Part shown: positions 38,058-51,810 of the stretch, piece by piece
How positions within the stretch are numbered: position 1 is the stretch's first letter
How the letters are laid out: each line of letters opens with the position of its first letter
Source of the DNA: Pseudorasbora parva
Lineage: Eukaryota > Chordata > Actinopteri > Cypriniformes > Gobionidae
Length of the DNA stretch: 64,000 bases
Assembly (NCBI RefSeq): GCF_024679245.1
Contig: NC_090173.1
Location: 52,031,018-52,095,017 of the forward strand
Direction: 5' to 3'
Notes under the pieces: model-generated
Databases searched by the model: none
What the model saw: only the letters and a program-made list of their open reading frames with translations
Told to the model about the DNA's origin: nothing
Position numbers and translations under genes: made by a program

Positions 38058-39465
38058 ATTGTGACAGATATGTTAATTTATCAAATATTTCATCAGCTAG
38101 AAATCATAAGTAATAAATCAAAATTAAAATAATTTAGTCATTTAAATTAATTGGTTTAAAAGAGTGGGAACCTTTTTGCGCTGTGAAGGGGGGGGGGGGT
38201 AGATTTGAACTGTTGTTTAATACAGTTTTGAGCTGTGAAAATTGTGTGATATGACCTTTACAATGTACAAAATAAGTCAATATTAGATATAGTATAAGAT
38301 TAAGAATGGTAGATTCAATATGCGGTCTAAACTGACTGGAAAAGTGAAAGAAGCACAGAACTTTCACAGAAGAAGTCAGGTTTGGAACGACAGAGAGTGA
38401 GTAACACATGACACAATTTCCATTTTTTTAGGTTAACTATCCTTTTAAAAATTCCGTTGTGGGAAAATTATGGAGAAGGGAAGAGGATGTACTAGACACG
38501 TCACATGGTTGAGCTATAGCAATAGAATGAGGTGGTGGGATCTGTCTCCATGACGTCACACCAGAAGGACTGATGGTATTCATTGAGGAACTTCAAACAG
38601 ATGTTTGTACAGATTAGAGCATGTGGTGGACTCAGAAGGAAAGGGTCTGTCCCTGATTGAGTCGAGTCACTTTGACCCATACCTCCCATTTTATTACACA
38701 TCATCTTTGGAACTGTAGTCATTAAATCACTCACAGATGGATCTTTACTTCTGCTACACCTTCTCTGTCACACATGGCCACGTGACATTGGGGATAACAT
38801 TACTGTTGTGGGAGTTACTCATCGCGGGAATGAACAGATCTTTGCAGTAACTCACCACTCAGAGGTGCTCTCTGAAGTACACCTAGATACATATGTCTCG
38901 TGCTGGTCCAAGTGTGTCAATCTAATAATTAATTGAAAATTACCCAGGAGCTGCAATGGCAGTTGCTCCATGTTCCTCTCTAAACCTACTCCCCTGTCAA
39001 AGTCAAAGGCTGTCTTTCATCTCCAATCAGTTGCATGTGTCCTTCACAGATTCACAGGTTTTACAGCTAAACACTTGCTTACATCATGCTTAGCATTCAG
39101 GTTAATCATAATCATAATCAAACAACACTTCATTAGCGACTGTTCTGAGCAGTGACGTGAATGATAACAGAAAGTGGAAAATATGCCAATTTCTTACAAC
39201 AATCAGTCAAGGAAATATATTTTCTGCCCCTAAATTGGTGCATTGTCAGCACAGAAATATGTAAAAATGTGTCAGCTTGTCACTGTGGTAAAGCTCTTAA
39301 AGGTACGTACTTGGTACCTTATCTTCCCCTTTAAAAGGCCAATATTAGTATTATTACTTTTGAGTAATATGTTCCCCTAAAGTACTACTATGAAGAGTAC
39401 GTAAGGTACAAAGATATCCCTTTGAGGGTACTGCCATGATATGTTGATGGTGTAATGTCAGGTGA
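38058..39465. other. Intergenic, poly-G tract and MITE remnants
   Basis: A poly-G run lies near 38188-38199. A right-end fragment resembling the AGGGATAG family is near 38425-38448. A short palindromic region ('GTACCTTATC', 'GATATCCCTTTGAGGGTAC') is near 39300-39440. No gene recognised. Confidence 0.4.
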
Positions 39466-39467
39466 AC

Positions 39468-40088
39468 TCAGGACCTGTTTACACCTGGTATTAAGATGTA
39501 TCTTGGCCACAAGAGAGACACATTCCCGTTTACACCTGATGTTTTAATCCATCTCTTTTGTCCACTTTCAACCATTTATGTCCTGATTTCTTCAAGAGTA
39601 AGGTGTATGGGCAGATAAATATAAATGTATGGGCTTTTTTTTTTATCGAATAGACAAAATAAGCTTGTGCAATTTACATATGAACGCGGAAAACACAATA
39701 CAAAGCACACGAAGAGCAGCTTTAGTTTCTGCTCTGACAGCCACAAGATTGTGTGTGAAATCAGGAAAGTACATTGTGTTGTTGCATTTTTCATCTTCAA
39801 ACCAAACTTAGGTCTCCTGTCAAAGTTGAAATCCTGTCCGGCTAGCGCACTTCCCATAAAGTTCAGGCATTAGGGCAGTAGGAGGAGAGTTAGACAGTCT
39901 TTTAGTAGCTGTTCGAACGCATTTGACCACAAGAGCGTGTACACTATGAAAACAATCTGGCCGAATATGTATTCGAAAGTGGACAAGCTCAATGTTTTAG
40001 ATCCCGTTTACACCTGTATTTAGTGTCCACTTGTGAGCCGATCGACCAAAACGCATCTTTCGACCGCACAAGGTATAAACTAAGGCCT
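39468..40088. mobile_element. GTTTACACCTG-ended MITE
   Basis: Left 'AGGACCTGTTTACACCTGG' and right 'GTATAAACTAAGGCCT' are imperfect inverted repeats; further 'CCGTTTACACCTG' motifs lie inside near 39527 and 40006. No coding sequence. Confidence 0.45.
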
Positions 40089-40252
40089 GAGACACGAGGG
40101 AAAGCAGGATCCTACTGCAGATAAACATTTATTTAATACAAATAATAACAGAAGAAACAGGAAACAGAGGAACACAGGCATTGAAACATGAGCACATGAT
40201 GGCACATTCGTAGAAGACCAAGGCCTGACTCTGAACAATGGAAACAACTCAA

Positions 40253-40590
40253 TGACTGTGTCCGAAATTGCATACTATCTTGAGCAGGTACTTATAAGTA
40301 ATTACTTAACAACCGCTAAAAAGTATGTCCTATTTGGTATGAACGTGCATAGTATGAATGCTATCCGGACGTACTACATCCGCCATGTTGTCATTTTATC
40401 ATGTGATCTACCAGCCTCAGTTACATCGCTTCACTAGCATTCATAAATCCTTTCCCGTGGCTTCATAGGATAGAAAAATATACATCATATGCACACTTCA
40501 GATTTTCGCCGGAAGAAGAAGGTCATCCGTGTGCATTTTGCTAACTCTTTTATGAGTATTTTGTGAATTCGGACATCCTTCTTTTGTCAC
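40253..40590. mobile_element. GTGTCCGAAATTG-ended MITE
   Basis: Left 'ACTGTGTCCGAAATTGC' and right 'GTGAATTCGGACATCC' are inverted. A second copy of the family lies at 63068-63345 (shared 'CACTTCAGA', 'AGTATGAATG', 'GTGAATTCGGA'). Confidence 0.55.
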
Positions 40591-40599
40591 ATATTGTGA

Positions 40600-42640
40600 C
40601 AACAAATGGCTCTCCCCTCAAATAGTCCCCTATTTAAGGGTATAGGGGGCTGTCTAATAAGTCGAACCCTATCTGAAAATCTCTTACTTTAAGCACCTGG
40701 CCCCATTCTGGCATGCAATGCAATGCAAGCGAATCAATCTCCTTGTTTTTGTTTTCTAACCGAATATCTTGTGTCGTGTGGAAGAAGATTACAGAAGTAA
40801 TGAGCTGCAACTGGTGTTTCATGTTGACTTCGTGGCTCTTCTTCAGTTTTTCTAACCCAGTTGTTTCCATCCTTACTTTGGCTCTACTCATTTTCCTCAA
40901 TTCTCATATCTCCTACGCAGCTAGTTAAAAGAGCCCATCCACAATCATCAAATTCTTCTAGCTGGAACCGTTAGGTCAGGTTACATCAAAGAGATCAAGA
41001 AGGATCAAGCTCTTAAAAGGGACAGGCTCCAGCTCCCATCATCAGAAACAGGTGGAAGTCCTCATTCCTAGAACAAAGCAGAGATCACCATCTATAAAAC
41101 CTTTGTAATTCGCTAAGAAGTTTCTCTAACAGATTTCTTTAAAGTGACACCCAAATTTGGGGGCGGGTCGAGTTCCAGAATAACGTCTTGGTACGGCTTC
41201 AGGGTTAAGCATGCATGATTGCATCTCAGGGCGTCGCTGGAGATCGAGTCACACTTGAATTTGAGTCTGCATTTGATGGTGTTAATCTACAAAGAGCTTG
41301 AGTATGATAATCCATTAAAGCCTGAAGAGTCTGAATCAGTAATGTGGTATAGGACTTCAAACGTATTTTAGAGCATCAGATGTCGTAATACAGATGATGA
41401 CATAAAAGCGGGCAAACTACATTATTCAGGTTTTTTTGGCATGACCTGCACTCCATTAATGTGTTCTATGTGCACTCCACTGAGTCAGTAAACAACGTTG
41501 ACCATAAACATAAGTCATGAGGTGCCATCTAGGAAGTGGACTTCAGTAGAGTTAGAAGAAGCAGAAGACATCTGTCAAACAGGCTCTCCTTTCGTAACCA
41601 GAGTGTCTCTATTGGTTGCAGATGATGCCCCATTTCATGAAGGAAGACTAACCACTTCAAGACTGTGCAGCTTTCCTTTCGCGTACCCTGGCATAGAGAG
41701 ATTATGGGAGTAAAGTTGACAGCTTGTATACTAGTTCAAATGGGAGATGACTAATTTGTTTGTATGGATAATATCGGATAATTTGTTTGTGTGGATGTGG
41801 GTATTTAGAAATGGAATCGTACTTGGTTGATCTTATGTCTAGGGCGGATAAACAGGCAGAGGAATCTTTAAAGCAGCGGATCAAATCCTGTTTTTATTTA
41901 ACCATTTGTCTGTTAGTATTAGTAATGTTTTGCAGAAGTCCCTTATTTTCTGAGATATCTAAGTAAAACCACATCAAACGTGCTCCTGTGCTGCTAGGAA
42001 AAACCAGACTGTATTTTCCAATGAAAAGTGTTTTGGTTGGCCTGCGTGTGTATCTGTGTATGTCTATGAAATTCTGTGGGCCCCTTCAAAATGACACAGC
42101 TGAGTTTCGAAGCGCCACACTCTTGCCCTCTCGACATAGGTGGAAGTAAGAAGAGCAAATATTAGCTTCATATTATTTGATTGGCATTGTCCTGATGTAA
42201 CAATGAATGGTCTCAAGAAAGACCATTGGTCATAGATCTTTGATTTCTGCATCTGAATTGTAAAATTCTAAAGAAAACATCTACTGGTTTGCAGCTATGT
42301 TGCATATTTTATTTCAACGAATAAAACATCTAATTAGTGTTTGCGAAGTCAAGCATCACATGACTAATCCTCAGTAAAATACCATATCTAGAGACCAGAC
42401 TATCTTACAGACTTTGCAACCACAAACATGAGGAGCAACTTGAAGAGCAACTTGAAGAGCAACGAATACCTTAGCAAGCACACAGTAACTATTTCAATAC
42501 CATATACCTTTTTCTTTGGAAAATGATATATAAATATACCAATGGGAGAGGCAATGGAAGTGCAAATAATATTAGATGCGGTTTACACTGAGCAAATAGC
42601 GATAGATGCTATTTATACTGAGTGAGAATAGCACACAAAA
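40600..42640. other. Intergenic, nothing recognised
   Basis: I saw no exon with consistent splice borders and no clear repeat boundary. Confidence 0.4.
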
Positions 42641-42646
42641 AGTGTA

Positions 42647-42961
42647 TGTCACGGTTTGAGTTTGTTTAGTCTTGCTTAGAGTTTGCTTTTGATCTGTTTT
42701 GGGTTTAGTCTTGCTGTCAGTGTGTTTATTGGTTCTGTCACCCTCAATTTCCCTGACCTGTTTGTTACTATATGGCTTTGATTTGCTTGTTAATTGATTG
42801 TTAATTCTGTTTAGGTGTGTCTCGTCTGTTATCTTGTTAGCTCCCCTGTTTGCATGTGTATTTAAGCCTGTGTTTAGTCCTGTCTTGTTGTTAAGCTCTC
42901 CATGTTCCAGAGTTCTTTTTTAGTTGGTGCCAAAGCCAATAGATCCTGTCTCTTACTTACA
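42647..42961 (+). mobile_element. Solo LTR with 5-bp target duplication
   Basis: Starts TGTCACGGTTTG and ends CTCTTACTTACA, flanked by GTGTA at 42642-42646 and 42962-42966. It holds a TATA-like GTATTTAAGCC near 42855. No attached coding region. Confidence 0.7.
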
Positions 42962-43572
42962 GTGTAAGTTTAGAATGATATTTATATTTCTGTCAGGACC
43001 ACTATCATCAAAGATTATTGACTATTAGCACAGAGTTCAGACTGGCGGTCTGGTTCTGTTCTAGGCAAGATCTCCCTGTGCAGCCTAGCATAGATAAGAG
43101 CAGGGAGAACAGTAATAAACAAAACAGAACCAACATAATGTTTTTCAGATATTATTAATATCAATAATAGGAATTTAGTCTCCTTCTAGAGGATAAGAAT
43201 AAGAATAAGTTTCAGATAAATTTCATTCAATACTTTATTGCTTAACACAGCATCTGTTTCATTTTGATGAACATGACAATATAACATCACAGCTATATGA
43301 AAATAGGTTTTACTGTTATATAATTATTTGTGAGCATTAGTGGAACTGAAGGTTTTAGAATAAACACAAAAAACATGATCCCTGTCATGCTGTGAATCTG
43401 GCCAATCGTGGATCGGCTGTTGTCATCAGAGTTCGTGCAGCTGATCTAGAGAATCTGCACTGGCTGTATTAGCCGACTGCTCTCGAATCACTCTCTTGGT
43501 ACTTTGTTGACATACGTCACAGTCACGTGGCTGCCTCAAGTCAAACTAAATTTCTTACCAGCATGCACTGCT

Positions 43573-43904
43573 TTAAAGCAACACTCCACCGTTTTTAGAA
43601 ATAGGGCTTATTCAACTTCTTTCCTACATTTAGATATGTGGGCAAATGCATTTTTGTCTCAGTTCATGCATTGTTTTAGTTTGGCAGGGTCGCCGCTAGC
43701 TTAGCTTAGCATAATGAATGGAATTCTATGTTGCCAGCTAGCATGTACCGAGTAAAAGGGATCAAAAATCACAATGAGTACAAATAGAGATGCAGATTAA
43801 TACAAGGTAATACAAGCGAGACAAAAATGCATTTGCCCACATTTCTAAATGTAGGAAATATGTTGAATAAGCCCTATTTCTAAAAACGGTGGAGTGTTCC
43901 TCTA
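43573..43904. mobile_element. Inverted-repeat MITE (GGAACACTCCACC type)
   Basis: About 100-bp arms: the left arm runs from 'CACTCCACCGTTTTTAGAAA' to 'GCATTTTTGTCTC', and the right arm is its inverse ending 'AAAACGGTGGAGTGTTCC'. A third, inverted half-copy lies at about 46950-47085 inside another element. Confidence 0.75.
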
Positions 43905-45024
43905 AGGTCAGCCGTCGATCGGTCTGCAAAATAAAATATTTAAATATTGGCTTAATTTTTTTTTGAAAATAAACACTTTTCCAAACTGATATGTGATGAG
44001 ATAATAAGAAGAAGATTGGGATTAGGAAAAGGTTGATTCGAACTCGGGTTGTTTGCGTCAAAAGCAAAATTGAGTGGTTTTACTTTCTATGGCACTCTAT
44101 CGGTTTGGCTTGATATAGTTGGAAATGCTGTGAATAGCCTTTGTCAACAGGACAATCTATTTGCTCTTAGTGTAAATAGACAGTCTGGGTACGTCATGTT
44201 TCATTCTCTGTGTGAAATTACAGTGTTTCCTCGTTCATTTACATGTCTTCATAACTCTACAGCTCATTGTCCTGCGCCAGTGAGATGTCATAGACATAAA
44301 TGCTGCTGGCACATACCAGGCCTTTCTAGGAGCCTGGCACCTGCTTTGATGTTGTGCTCTAGTATGATGTAGCTCAGTTTACGCCAAACTGTGCCAGTTC
44401 CAACCAGCTCCCCGATGATGTGTCTCTCATCAAGATGAAATCATTCCACAGCTTGATTACTTTCCATCCATGTTTCCAGCTCTGGGAATATACTTTTAGG
44501 TTTCTGGAATAAGCATCTCTGCTTTTGTCTTGGTAGAACATGCACATCAGATCGCTTAGATGTTACTCTTTGTTCATTAGCGTTCTCATCTTGGTATGGC
44601 ATCACTCCACAAAAAGCCTTTTTTGTATTTCATAAAATCATCTGCTTGGAGTCTTAGTATTGTGACCTTTCTCCTATTCTCTCTATCCTCATAGGAAAGA
44701 AAAATCACCAATGAAAGAAAAATCACCAATGAGAAATCTTTAATATCTTGATCTTTTTTCATAGATAGCAATGAGATTAAAAGGAGAGGAAATGGGGAAT
44801 TCTTCCTAAAGGTCATAACACAGCAAGTCGCCGTTTTTTTGTGGTGTGTTCAGCACTAGTTGAACCCCATCAGCAGCTTAGTGAGGCTGAGCAGTTGGTG
44901 AGACCGATCACTCTTTTTAGCCTTTCAGCTTAGAGAATTGGTGCAGAAGAAGAAAAACAAGTGATGAAAGGGACCAAATGACAAAGTCAAGAGGGCACCC
45001 ATAGAAGGCTGTTTTCATTTTCCT

Positions 45025-46189
45025 ACATCGGCTGTAAGCAGCACGATTTGACAAAAGGCAATAGAATCCATTATAATCAGCGATAGTGTCTACAACTGTC
45101 GCAAGCGGCGCAATTTGATAAAAGACAATACAACGCATTGTAATCAGTGATGCTGTCTACACCAGACAAGAACAGTGCGTCACAACAGACGATAGATCCC
45201 ATCATAATCTGTGATGCTGTCTACACTGGACATGAGCGGTACAGTGTAACAACAGACAATAGATCCCATTATAATCAGTGATGCTGTCTACACCGGACAT
45301 GAGCGGTACAGTGTGACAACAGACAATAGATCCCATTATAATCAGTGATGCTGTCTACACCGGACATGAGCGGTACAGTGTGACAACAGACAATAGATCC
45401 CATTATAAGCAGTGATGCTGTCTACACCGGACATGAGCGGTACAGTGTAACAACAGACAATAGATCCCATTATAAGCAGTGATGCTGTCTACACCGGACA
45501 TGAGCGGTACAGTGTAACAACAGACAATAGATCCCATTATAATCAGTGATGCTGTCTACACCGGACATGAGCGGTACAGTGTGACAACAGACAATAGATC
45601 CCATCATAATCTGTGATGCTGTCTACACCAGACGAGAGCAGCGCGTCACAACAGACAATAGATCCCATCATAATCTGTGATGCTGTCTACACCGGACCTG
45701 AGCGGTACAGTGTGACAACAGACAATAGATCCCATCATAATCTGTGATGCTGTCTACACCGGACCTGAGCGGTACAGTGTGACAACAGACAATAGATCCC
45801 ATTATAATCAGTGATGCTGTCTACACCGGACCTGAGCGGTACAGTGTGACAACAGACAATAGATCCCATCATAATCTGTGATGCTGTCTACACCAGACGA
45901 GAGCAGCGCGTCACAACAGACAATAGATCCCATTATAATAAGTGATGCTGTCTACACCAGACACGAACAGCGCGATACGACAAAAGATAATGGATCCCAT
46001 TATAATCAGTGATGCTGTCTACACCGGACGCAAGCGACATGGTGTGACAACAGACAATAGATCCCATTATAAATACTAATGCTGTCTACAGCAGACACGA
46101 GCAGCACGATACGACAAAAGATAATAGATCCCATTATAATCAGTGATGCTGTCTACACCGGATGTGAGCAACATGGTGTGACAACAGAA
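45025..46189. repeat. 67-bp minisatellite array, left block
   Basis: About 17 tandem units marked by GATGCTGTCTACACC (45149, 45213, 45280, 45347 and so on, mostly 67 bp apart). The core includes 'ACAACAGACAATAGATCCCA'. Two unit types alternate irregularly: a 'GGACATGAGCGGTACAGTGT' form of 67 bp and a shorter 'AGACGAGAGCAGCGCG' form of about 63-64 bp. Outer units are more diverged than central ones. Confidence 0.95.
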
Positions 46190-47480
46190 CAGGGTCCCCG
46201 CGGAGTCTTAAAAAGTCGTAAAAGTATTAAATTTCAAAATCAAATTATAAGGCCTTAAAAAGTCTTAAATTCGCTGAAGCATTGCGTTCTAGGTCTTAAA
46301 TAATGTTAAACAGGTCTTAATTTTCCTACGTCCATGTAACACTACCTCATTGAAACGCTCTCGCCTCCCGCAGCACACGAGCACGTGTGTGTGTGTGTGT
46401 GTGTGTATGTGTGTGTGTTTGTTCTGTGGTGTTTGTAGTTCTTTCTATCGCTAGACCAACTATTGTTCGCTCTATTACAACTACAAATTAGACAAGCATG
46501 CCACTTATATTACAGCCAATTAACTTTCGTGTTATTGGCACGGGCCTCTTTCAGCTCGTACCCCACAGACGCATAAAACGGATTTTATTCTTCAGCTGAG
46601 TCTGACGGTTCTTGGAGTTCCGCGCTCGTGAACGCGAAGGCGAATCTTTATCACCATCTTGCTTAATGACCAAATAAAAGTATAATATACCCGATTGCAC
46701 TAAAAGAGTTAATAACAGTGATGTAAACTCCGAACTCCGATGTCAGGCTGCGTGTGTTTGCTGTCCGTCAGTGCTCGCGCGAGTGTATTGAATGTGTTAT
46801 ATCTATGCTCATTAGCCTAACGTTACTCTTGAACGATCAAATACACAAATTATGCACATGTCTATATCCTGATTTGAGTTAAAAAGTTTGGGAAGTGTCA
46901 GTAAGCACTGGATCTGTGCATTAGTAAATTCTCAAAGTGAAAGCAAACTAATTAAGCTAAGCTAGCGGCGACCCTGCCAAACTAAAACAATGCATGCACT
47001 GAGCCATGGATTTGCCCACATATCTAAATGTCTAAAGAAGTTGAATAAGCCCTATTTCTAAAAACGGGTGGGTGTTCCTCTTTGTAGATATGCATCTTTA
47101 TGTTGTATTTATTTTTCCTATTGTCATTTGTTTATAAGTATAAATTTTATTACTGACCGATTACTTGATTACGTAATTTCTTGAAAACTTATTACTTAAC
47201 AATTATTGCTGAGGTTTACTTTTAAGATGTTGGTCATATTTCCAACCCCAAGGGATCGTGTTATTAAAGATACATAGCACACAACTGAACCAGCCTTTTT
47301 TTTTTTTTTTTTTTTTTTTTGTAATACCAAACAAGATTCATGCATTTTGTCAGTTTTATTGCCATGTTTGACTATTGTGCATCTAACATAATAATATGGT
47401 TAATGTTGCATCCTAATTATATAATACAAATGTTTGCAAATCTATGGAAGTGACCACCACAATAAAAACTATTTTTTGTC

Positions 47481-47560
<80 letters not shown>

Positions 47561-47780
47561 TAATCCTGGTGGGATTGGGCTATGAATAATAAGTTTACTA
47601 ATACTTTGTTCAATTTAAATAAATTAAATAATTATAAGTTTAAGTAATTGAGTGATTCAGCATTTCCTATGCATGTTTTTTTTTTATTGCGTGATATAGG
47701 TCTTAAATTTTATTCATAATGGTCTTAAAAAGGTCTTAAAAAGTCTTAAATTTGACTTGGTGAAACCTGCAGATACCCTG
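46190..47780. mobile_element. 1.6-kb CAGGGT-ended element splitting the minisatellite
   Basis: Left end CAGGGTCCCCGCGGAGTC and right end, inverted, CAGGGTATCTGCAGG. Both ends carry repeated 'AAAAAGTCTTAAA' motifs. The form resembles non-autonomous hAT-type elements. It holds a GT tract near 46387, an inverted MITE half near 46950-47085, a T run near 47297 and an (AT)n at 47483-47558. No coding sequence. Confidence 0.65.
47483..47558. repeat. (AT)n microsatellite
   Basis: About 37 AT units inside the 46190-47780 element. Confidence 0.95.
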
Positions 47781-48450
47781 CAGAAAACAAATCCCATTCA
47801 TATCAGTGATACTGTCTGCACTGGATGCAAGTGTCGCAATAAGACAAGACAATAGATCCCATTATAATCTGTGATGCTGTCTACAGCAGACACGAGCAGT
47901 GCGATACGACAAAAGATAATAGATCCCATTTAGTCAGTGATGCTGTCTACACCAGATGCAAGCGGCATGGTGTAACAACAGCATTGTTTACACGGTCTAC
48001 ACCGGAAGCGTGTCGTGATATGAAAAAAGTAGTTCCCATCATAATCTGTGATGCTGTCTACACCAGACGCGAGCTGCATGGTTTGACAACAGACAATAGA
48101 TCCCATTATAAACAGTGATGCTGTCTACACTGAACATGAGAGGTGTGATATGACAAAAGACAATTTAAGCTGTTATGATCAGTGACACTGTCTACACCAG
48201 ACGCAAGCAGCGCGATCTGACAGAAGTAAATAGAATCAGAATCAGAAAGAGCTTTATTGCCAAGTGTGGCGCACACACAAGGATTTTTTTCTGAATACTT
48301 CCAGTGCACATATACAACACAAATACAACAAGAACATGGTAATACAAATTCTAAGAATAAAAATATTAAAATAGTATAAACAGTATAATTCATTTAATCC
48401 ATTATAATCAGTGATGCTATCTACACTGGACGTGAGCGGCGTGACGTAAC
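47781..48450. repeat. 67-bp minisatellite array, right block
   Basis: About seven more diverged units continue the array after the inserted element. A further insertion at about 48231-48395 ('GAATCAGAATCAGAAAGAGC' start, a common fish repeat) separates the last unit near 48395-48450. Confidence 0.85.
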
Positions 48451-48459
48451 AAATCCCAG

Positions 48460-49535
48460 ACGTTTTGCAATGCTTGCTTTGTTGTGTCCAGTCTAGACAG
48501 CTTCTAGCTTCTGTGGCACGATGCAACACATCAAGAGTTTTGTCCAGTGTAGACATGGTTCTACTTGACCATTCCATTACACACATATTTTCATAATTAC
48601 ATGGCCATCTGGAATAAAGAGAGAGATCACCATGATTCATATTCAAAATGGTAAGCAAGTGCTGCTTTGATTAGTCTTGGCTGTGTTCAAGCGCAAATTT
48701 TTAGTCCAGACGCACCTGACATGAGCTGGCAACACAATCGGCTTTCTTCGCCACCAGTTCTTTGATGTCAATTTGTTGTGTCACAGCCTTAATCTCTTGC
48801 CTCACATTTAGTTTTCTCCTGTGAAAAAGCCAGTAATCGCAAATGTATCTCCTTTATTTTCAGAAATTTATATTTTCAGAGATATCAACACTGTAGGAAC
48901 TGCTATAAACTGTGGTGTGACTTCATTATTTCAAATTTGGTAATTCTTGAGCATTTACATTTTCTGAAACTTTTACTATGCTTTGCATCAGGGTCCTGTT
49001 CACTCCACCAGAGTTAATTTTTGCTAGCAACTGGCAAGGTTTTCAACACATACTGCTCGGTTTCAGTGAAGAATGGTATGAACTGTTTACTAAATCACTA
49101 AGGAACTTTCCACCATAGTAAGTTTGATGAGCAATTTACCCAAACATGAGGAGATGTGCGCCTCAGGTACATTCACACATTAAAATACATCACCATCACC
49201 AATGGCATCATCACTCAAGCACACACAAGAATAACTTTGTAAAAATGAAAACGCATACTATTCACAAACATGTACTGAAACTGTACATGAAATGTTTCAG
49301 CACTAGAAATGATGAGAATCAGAAAAGGGCACTAAAGTTGCCACAAATCGTGGTCTTCTCCGCCATTTGACGAATAATAAAAGAAAATATACACAAACAT
49401 TTAATAAAATACAATTATTCTTACTTTATGCTTTGTACAGTAATAACACAATGTTGATTTTGCCCTGCAAAAGAGCTTTGAAAATAAAAGCAGTCAGCCT
49501 CATGTTCTAAGAAAAGGGGCATGGTTGAACTGAAA
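48460..49535. other. Intergenic, nothing recognised
   Basis: No exon, RNA gene or repeat boundary that I can support. Confidence 0.4.
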
Positions 49536-49538
49536 AGA

Positions 49539-50303
49539 ATCCAAAAATGAAAATTACCCCATGATTTACTCACCCTCAAGTCACTGAAGTCATGTATGGT
49601 GTATATATGACGTTCTTCTTTCAGACAAATACAATCTGAGTTATATTAAAACATGTCCTGGCTCTTCCAAGCTTTATAATGGCAGTGAAAGGCTTGTTTT
49701 CTGTTTTGAAGTCCATAAAAGTGAATCTATCCAAAAGTGCTCCAGACCGCTCTGGGGGTTAATAAAAGGCATTCTGAAGCGAATCAGTGTGTTTGTGTAA
49801 GAAAAATATCCATATTCAAAACTTTATAAACTAAAATAGCTAGCTTCCGACAGAAGGCCGCAGAGGATGGAGCAAAGGAAAACACCGGTCATGAATTATA
49901 GTCTAAAAGGAGAATTTTTTTTAAAGAAATGTTGGAGGAGATAGAAGAGATTCTCTTCGATAGAAGAGAAGAGGAGCTTAAGTTTGTAGCCCATCCCCAA
50001 TAGTTTGAACCGGTAGAGGCGTCAAAGCTTATGATACTCCTACATCCTACGTCATATATCACGTCAGGGGCTATTCTTTTGCCGTAAGTCGACTTGCGTA
50101 GGCTGTCTGCCGGAAGCTAGTTATTTTTTAGTTTTTAAATTTTGAATTTTGAATATTTTTCTTGCACAAATGCATTGATTTGAGTTAATATAATAGAACA
50201 AATATAATTGTAATATAACTCTGATTGTATTCATCTGAAAGAAGAATGTCATATACATCTATGAAGTCATGGGGTAACTTTCATTTATGGGTAAACTATC
50301 CCT
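49539..50303. mobile_element. MITE of the AGGGATAG family, left end lost
   Basis: The interior matches the copies at 7106-7553 and 8022-8569 ('CTTCCAAGCTTTATAATGGC', 'GGGGGTTAATAAA', 'CTAGCTTCCGACAG'). The right end GGGTAAACTATCCCT is present; the left terminus is degraded. Confidence 0.65.
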
Positions 50304-51810
50304 TTACGTACTCCTAGTGTTAAAATACTTATGGCACAGTGCACCTTTAGCAACTGCTTAAAAATGTTAGTAACTTCCTTCTTGTTGATCTTTCTAAACC
50401 ACTACAGTGTTCAATACCAAATCTGCTGCTGCTTCCATGTCACTCGGTATGAATAGAGATTCTCCTTGATGTTGCATTGCCACAAAACTGCCCGCTGTTA
50501 TACCAATTACTTCGATTTGCAGCTGAGTCGATTCACTTACATCAATTTAAACTTGGAGAGCAGATCCTATTGAGTGAAAATGGAAAAATACATAACACGG
50601 TAATTTTAGTCATTATTGTGTACCCCATTTAGGTTCCAGTTCGTTATCTTACCCTGTGTATTTAAGCCCCAAGTTTCCTTTGTTCAGAGTTCAGTGTTCA
50701 TTCTTGTTTAAGCTTATGTGGTTGTGGAGATATTTCCTGCATTTCCGGAGTATTGTAATTAAAGATGGTTCTTGCTGATATACCTATTGGTTGTATGATA
50801 CAGTGACCACGATTATTTGGCTCGCAAATTCCACCATGTAAATAGTGAATCCATCATGTTGCGAGTACAACTGGCTTTTAAAGGGAATGGGAGATGAGAC
50901 TCTGATTGGTTTATTGCACGTTGCACCCATGACTCATGACTCATTAAGGCCCCGTTCACACTGCAGGCAAAAGTGGCCCAAATCTAATTTTTTGGGGGTC
51001 AAGTGACCAGGTCAGACTTCTTCAGAGGTAGTGTGAACACTCAAATATAACCCAGATCTGATTTTTTCAAATCAGATGTAGACCACATACATATGTGGTG
51101 CTGAATCTGACCCAGATCTGATTTTTTTCAAAGCGGCCGCAGTGTGAACAACCAAGGCGGATTTGATGTGACTTTTACGTCAATCGATATCGACATTTGT
51201 CACAATTATGTGCCGGCGAGTTAGCTCTAGACACAACAGACACAGACAGTAACATTAAAAACTTGACTAGATATGGAGAACAGCGATGGAGCGAGTCAAT
51301 GGAGGGAGAGTGAGGTGTGAGTGAGGGGAGATACTTCAATTAAAGCTACGCTAGAAGAATCCTACCGTAACCGCTCTGTTTTTGAAAAAAAATAGCACAC
51401 GAAATAGAAGAACGGGGACACAGAAAAATGTGGCTTCAGTGCCAAAGGAATGTGACAAAAGGCTAAAATAATCAATTTTGCTCTCTTTCTTTTCGTTCTT
51501 CTCCTCTTCAGCACATGCTCATTAATGTTATGGCTTCCATTACACAAACATTTTTGCTTACTTCCTCTATAACCTCCCGAACTTTAGTGCAGCAGCGTGC
51601 TGCATCTGATGTCATTGATATTGTTCTTTTGCACATGCGGGTTAGTTTAAAACCTCAAACAGTTCACACAGGAATCAGATATAAGCCACATTTTAAAAGG
51701 TAATGTGAACAGCCAAACAAAACAAAAAAATCAGATCTGAGCAAAAAAATCAGAATTGAGCATTAAGATTTGCGGTGTGAACTAAGAGAGTAGAGACAAC
51801 CCTTTTAGAC

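Noticed and set aside
46190..47788. Clean 8-bp target duplication around the element in the minisatellite
   Set aside because: The flanking 8-mers (CAACAGAA and CAGAAAAC) do not match; only a short CAGA overlap is visible, so the duplication is not claimed.
45025..48450. CRISPR-like array of regular repeats
   Set aside because: Units are directly adjacent 67-bp tandem copies with no unique spacers, in a vertebrate genome; it is a minisatellite.
50580..50815. Fourth solo LTR (TATTTAAGCC and AATTAAA-like signals)
   Set aside because: It has LTR-like composition, but I could not define matching TG/CA ends with a target duplication.
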